A stretch of 21,464 bases of DNA from an uncultured Marvinbryantia sp. Its GTDB lineage: Bacteria > Bacillota > Clostridia > Lachnospirales > Lachnospiraceae. Below the pieces are notes generated by a model. The model was not told the origin of the DNA and searched no databases. It saw only the letters and a list, made by a program, of their open reading frames with translations. The position numbers and the translations under genes are program-made. The stretch is from positions 1 through 21,464 of the forward strand of contig CAKRRF010000038.1 in NCBI GenBank assembly GCA_934394985.1. The letters run 5' to 3'. The first letter of the stretch is position 1. The number at the start of each line of letters is the position of its first letter. Positions 21,302 to 21,464 of this stretch are shown here, one piece after another.

Positions 21302-21400
21302 GTCGCAAAAATCACATATGCATATGTCGGCAGGTGGTGCCGCAAGGTTCCTGCTGATGAATTGTATATGGCAGAAAAACCAATATTAAAGGAGAAGTAA
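21302..21400 (+). promoter_or_regulatory. Structured leader of rpsB, possible S2 autoregulatory element
   Basis: The ~100-nt untranslated region contains a 14-bp palindrome acatatgcatatgt (21314-21327). The stem GCAGG/CCTGC encloses a GCAA tetraloop-like tip, and CATATG (21321-21326) can pair with TATATG near 21365-21370 to close the whole domain. Several ribosomal operons, including rpsB in some bacteria, carry such leaders for feedback control. Whether this one matches the known S2 leader family is not established. Confidence 0.4.
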
Positions 21401-21401
21401 A

Positions 21402-21464
21402 ATGAGCGTTATTTCAATGAAACAGTTACTGGAAGCAGGTGTTCACTTTGGACATCAGACAAGA
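21402..21464 (+). CDS. rpsB: 30S ribosomal protein S2, N-terminal fragment
   Basis: The first 21 codons, MSVISMKQLLEAGVHFGHQTR, are the conserved beginning of ribosomal protein S2 (motif LLEAGVHFGHQT), a component of the small subunit. AAAGGAG lies seven bases before the ATG. The gene runs off the right edge of the window; tsf (elongation factor Ts) usually follows. Confidence 0.95.
   Translation, partial: MSVISMKQLLEAGVHFGHQTR

Overview
The window looks like a chromosomal segment of a low-to-mid GC Gram-positive anaerobe of the class Clostridia, most likely family Lachnospiraceae (Blautia / Ruminococcus / Dorea relatives). The grounds are strong AGGAGG-type ribosome binding sites, near-consensus sigma-A promoters, a bifunctional Rel protein, a HemZ-type radical SAM protein, and the run apt - rel - MBL hydrolase - hemZ - HD-GYP - hisS - aspS, which I recall as typical of this family. 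The taxonomic call comes from recall and was not searched.

Layout. 1-440: no confident gene; a terminator, then a 63-bp tandem repeat whose units can form RNA hairpins, then a second terminator. 419-1012 (-): HAD phosphatase. 1230-2120 (+): alpha/beta-hydrolase. 2284-2684 (-): two nearly identical tRNA-Leu(AAG) genes, each with a perfect consensus promoter and its own terminator. 2748-3749 (-): aromatic acid exporter/FUSC-type membrane protein, divergent from tRNA-Leu(CAG) at 3891-3975. 4271-12981 (+): a tightly packed housekeeping operon for purine salvage, (p)ppGpp metabolism, tetrapyrrole-type radical SAM chemistry, a predicted HD-GYP phosphodiesterase and two aminoacyl-tRNA synthetases. 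13163-14254 (-): a lipoprotein with an internal duplication. 14489-21176 (+): a four-gene MacAB/YknXYZ-type ABC exporter with two adaptor (membrane fusion) proteins, ATPase and permease. 21402-21464: start of rpsB.

The most unusual content is the exporter. Its second adaptor is 1076 residues because about 700 residues (acidic Ser/Thr/Glu-rich linkers alternating with apparently folded segments) are inserted between the two helices of the coiled-coil hairpin, where Gram-negative adaptors meet TolC. The first adaptor ends in a 61-residue Asp/Glu/Gly tail. Together these suggest a cell-wall-facing specialisation of the tripartite pump architecture in a single-membrane cell; this is inference.

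Three copies of a dispersed element of about 95 bp (2468-2560, 3986-4079, 13046-13146) sit directly 3' of transcription units. Two promoters (apt and rpsB) are built into the terminator hairpin of the unit upstream, so the chromosome here is very compactly insulated.
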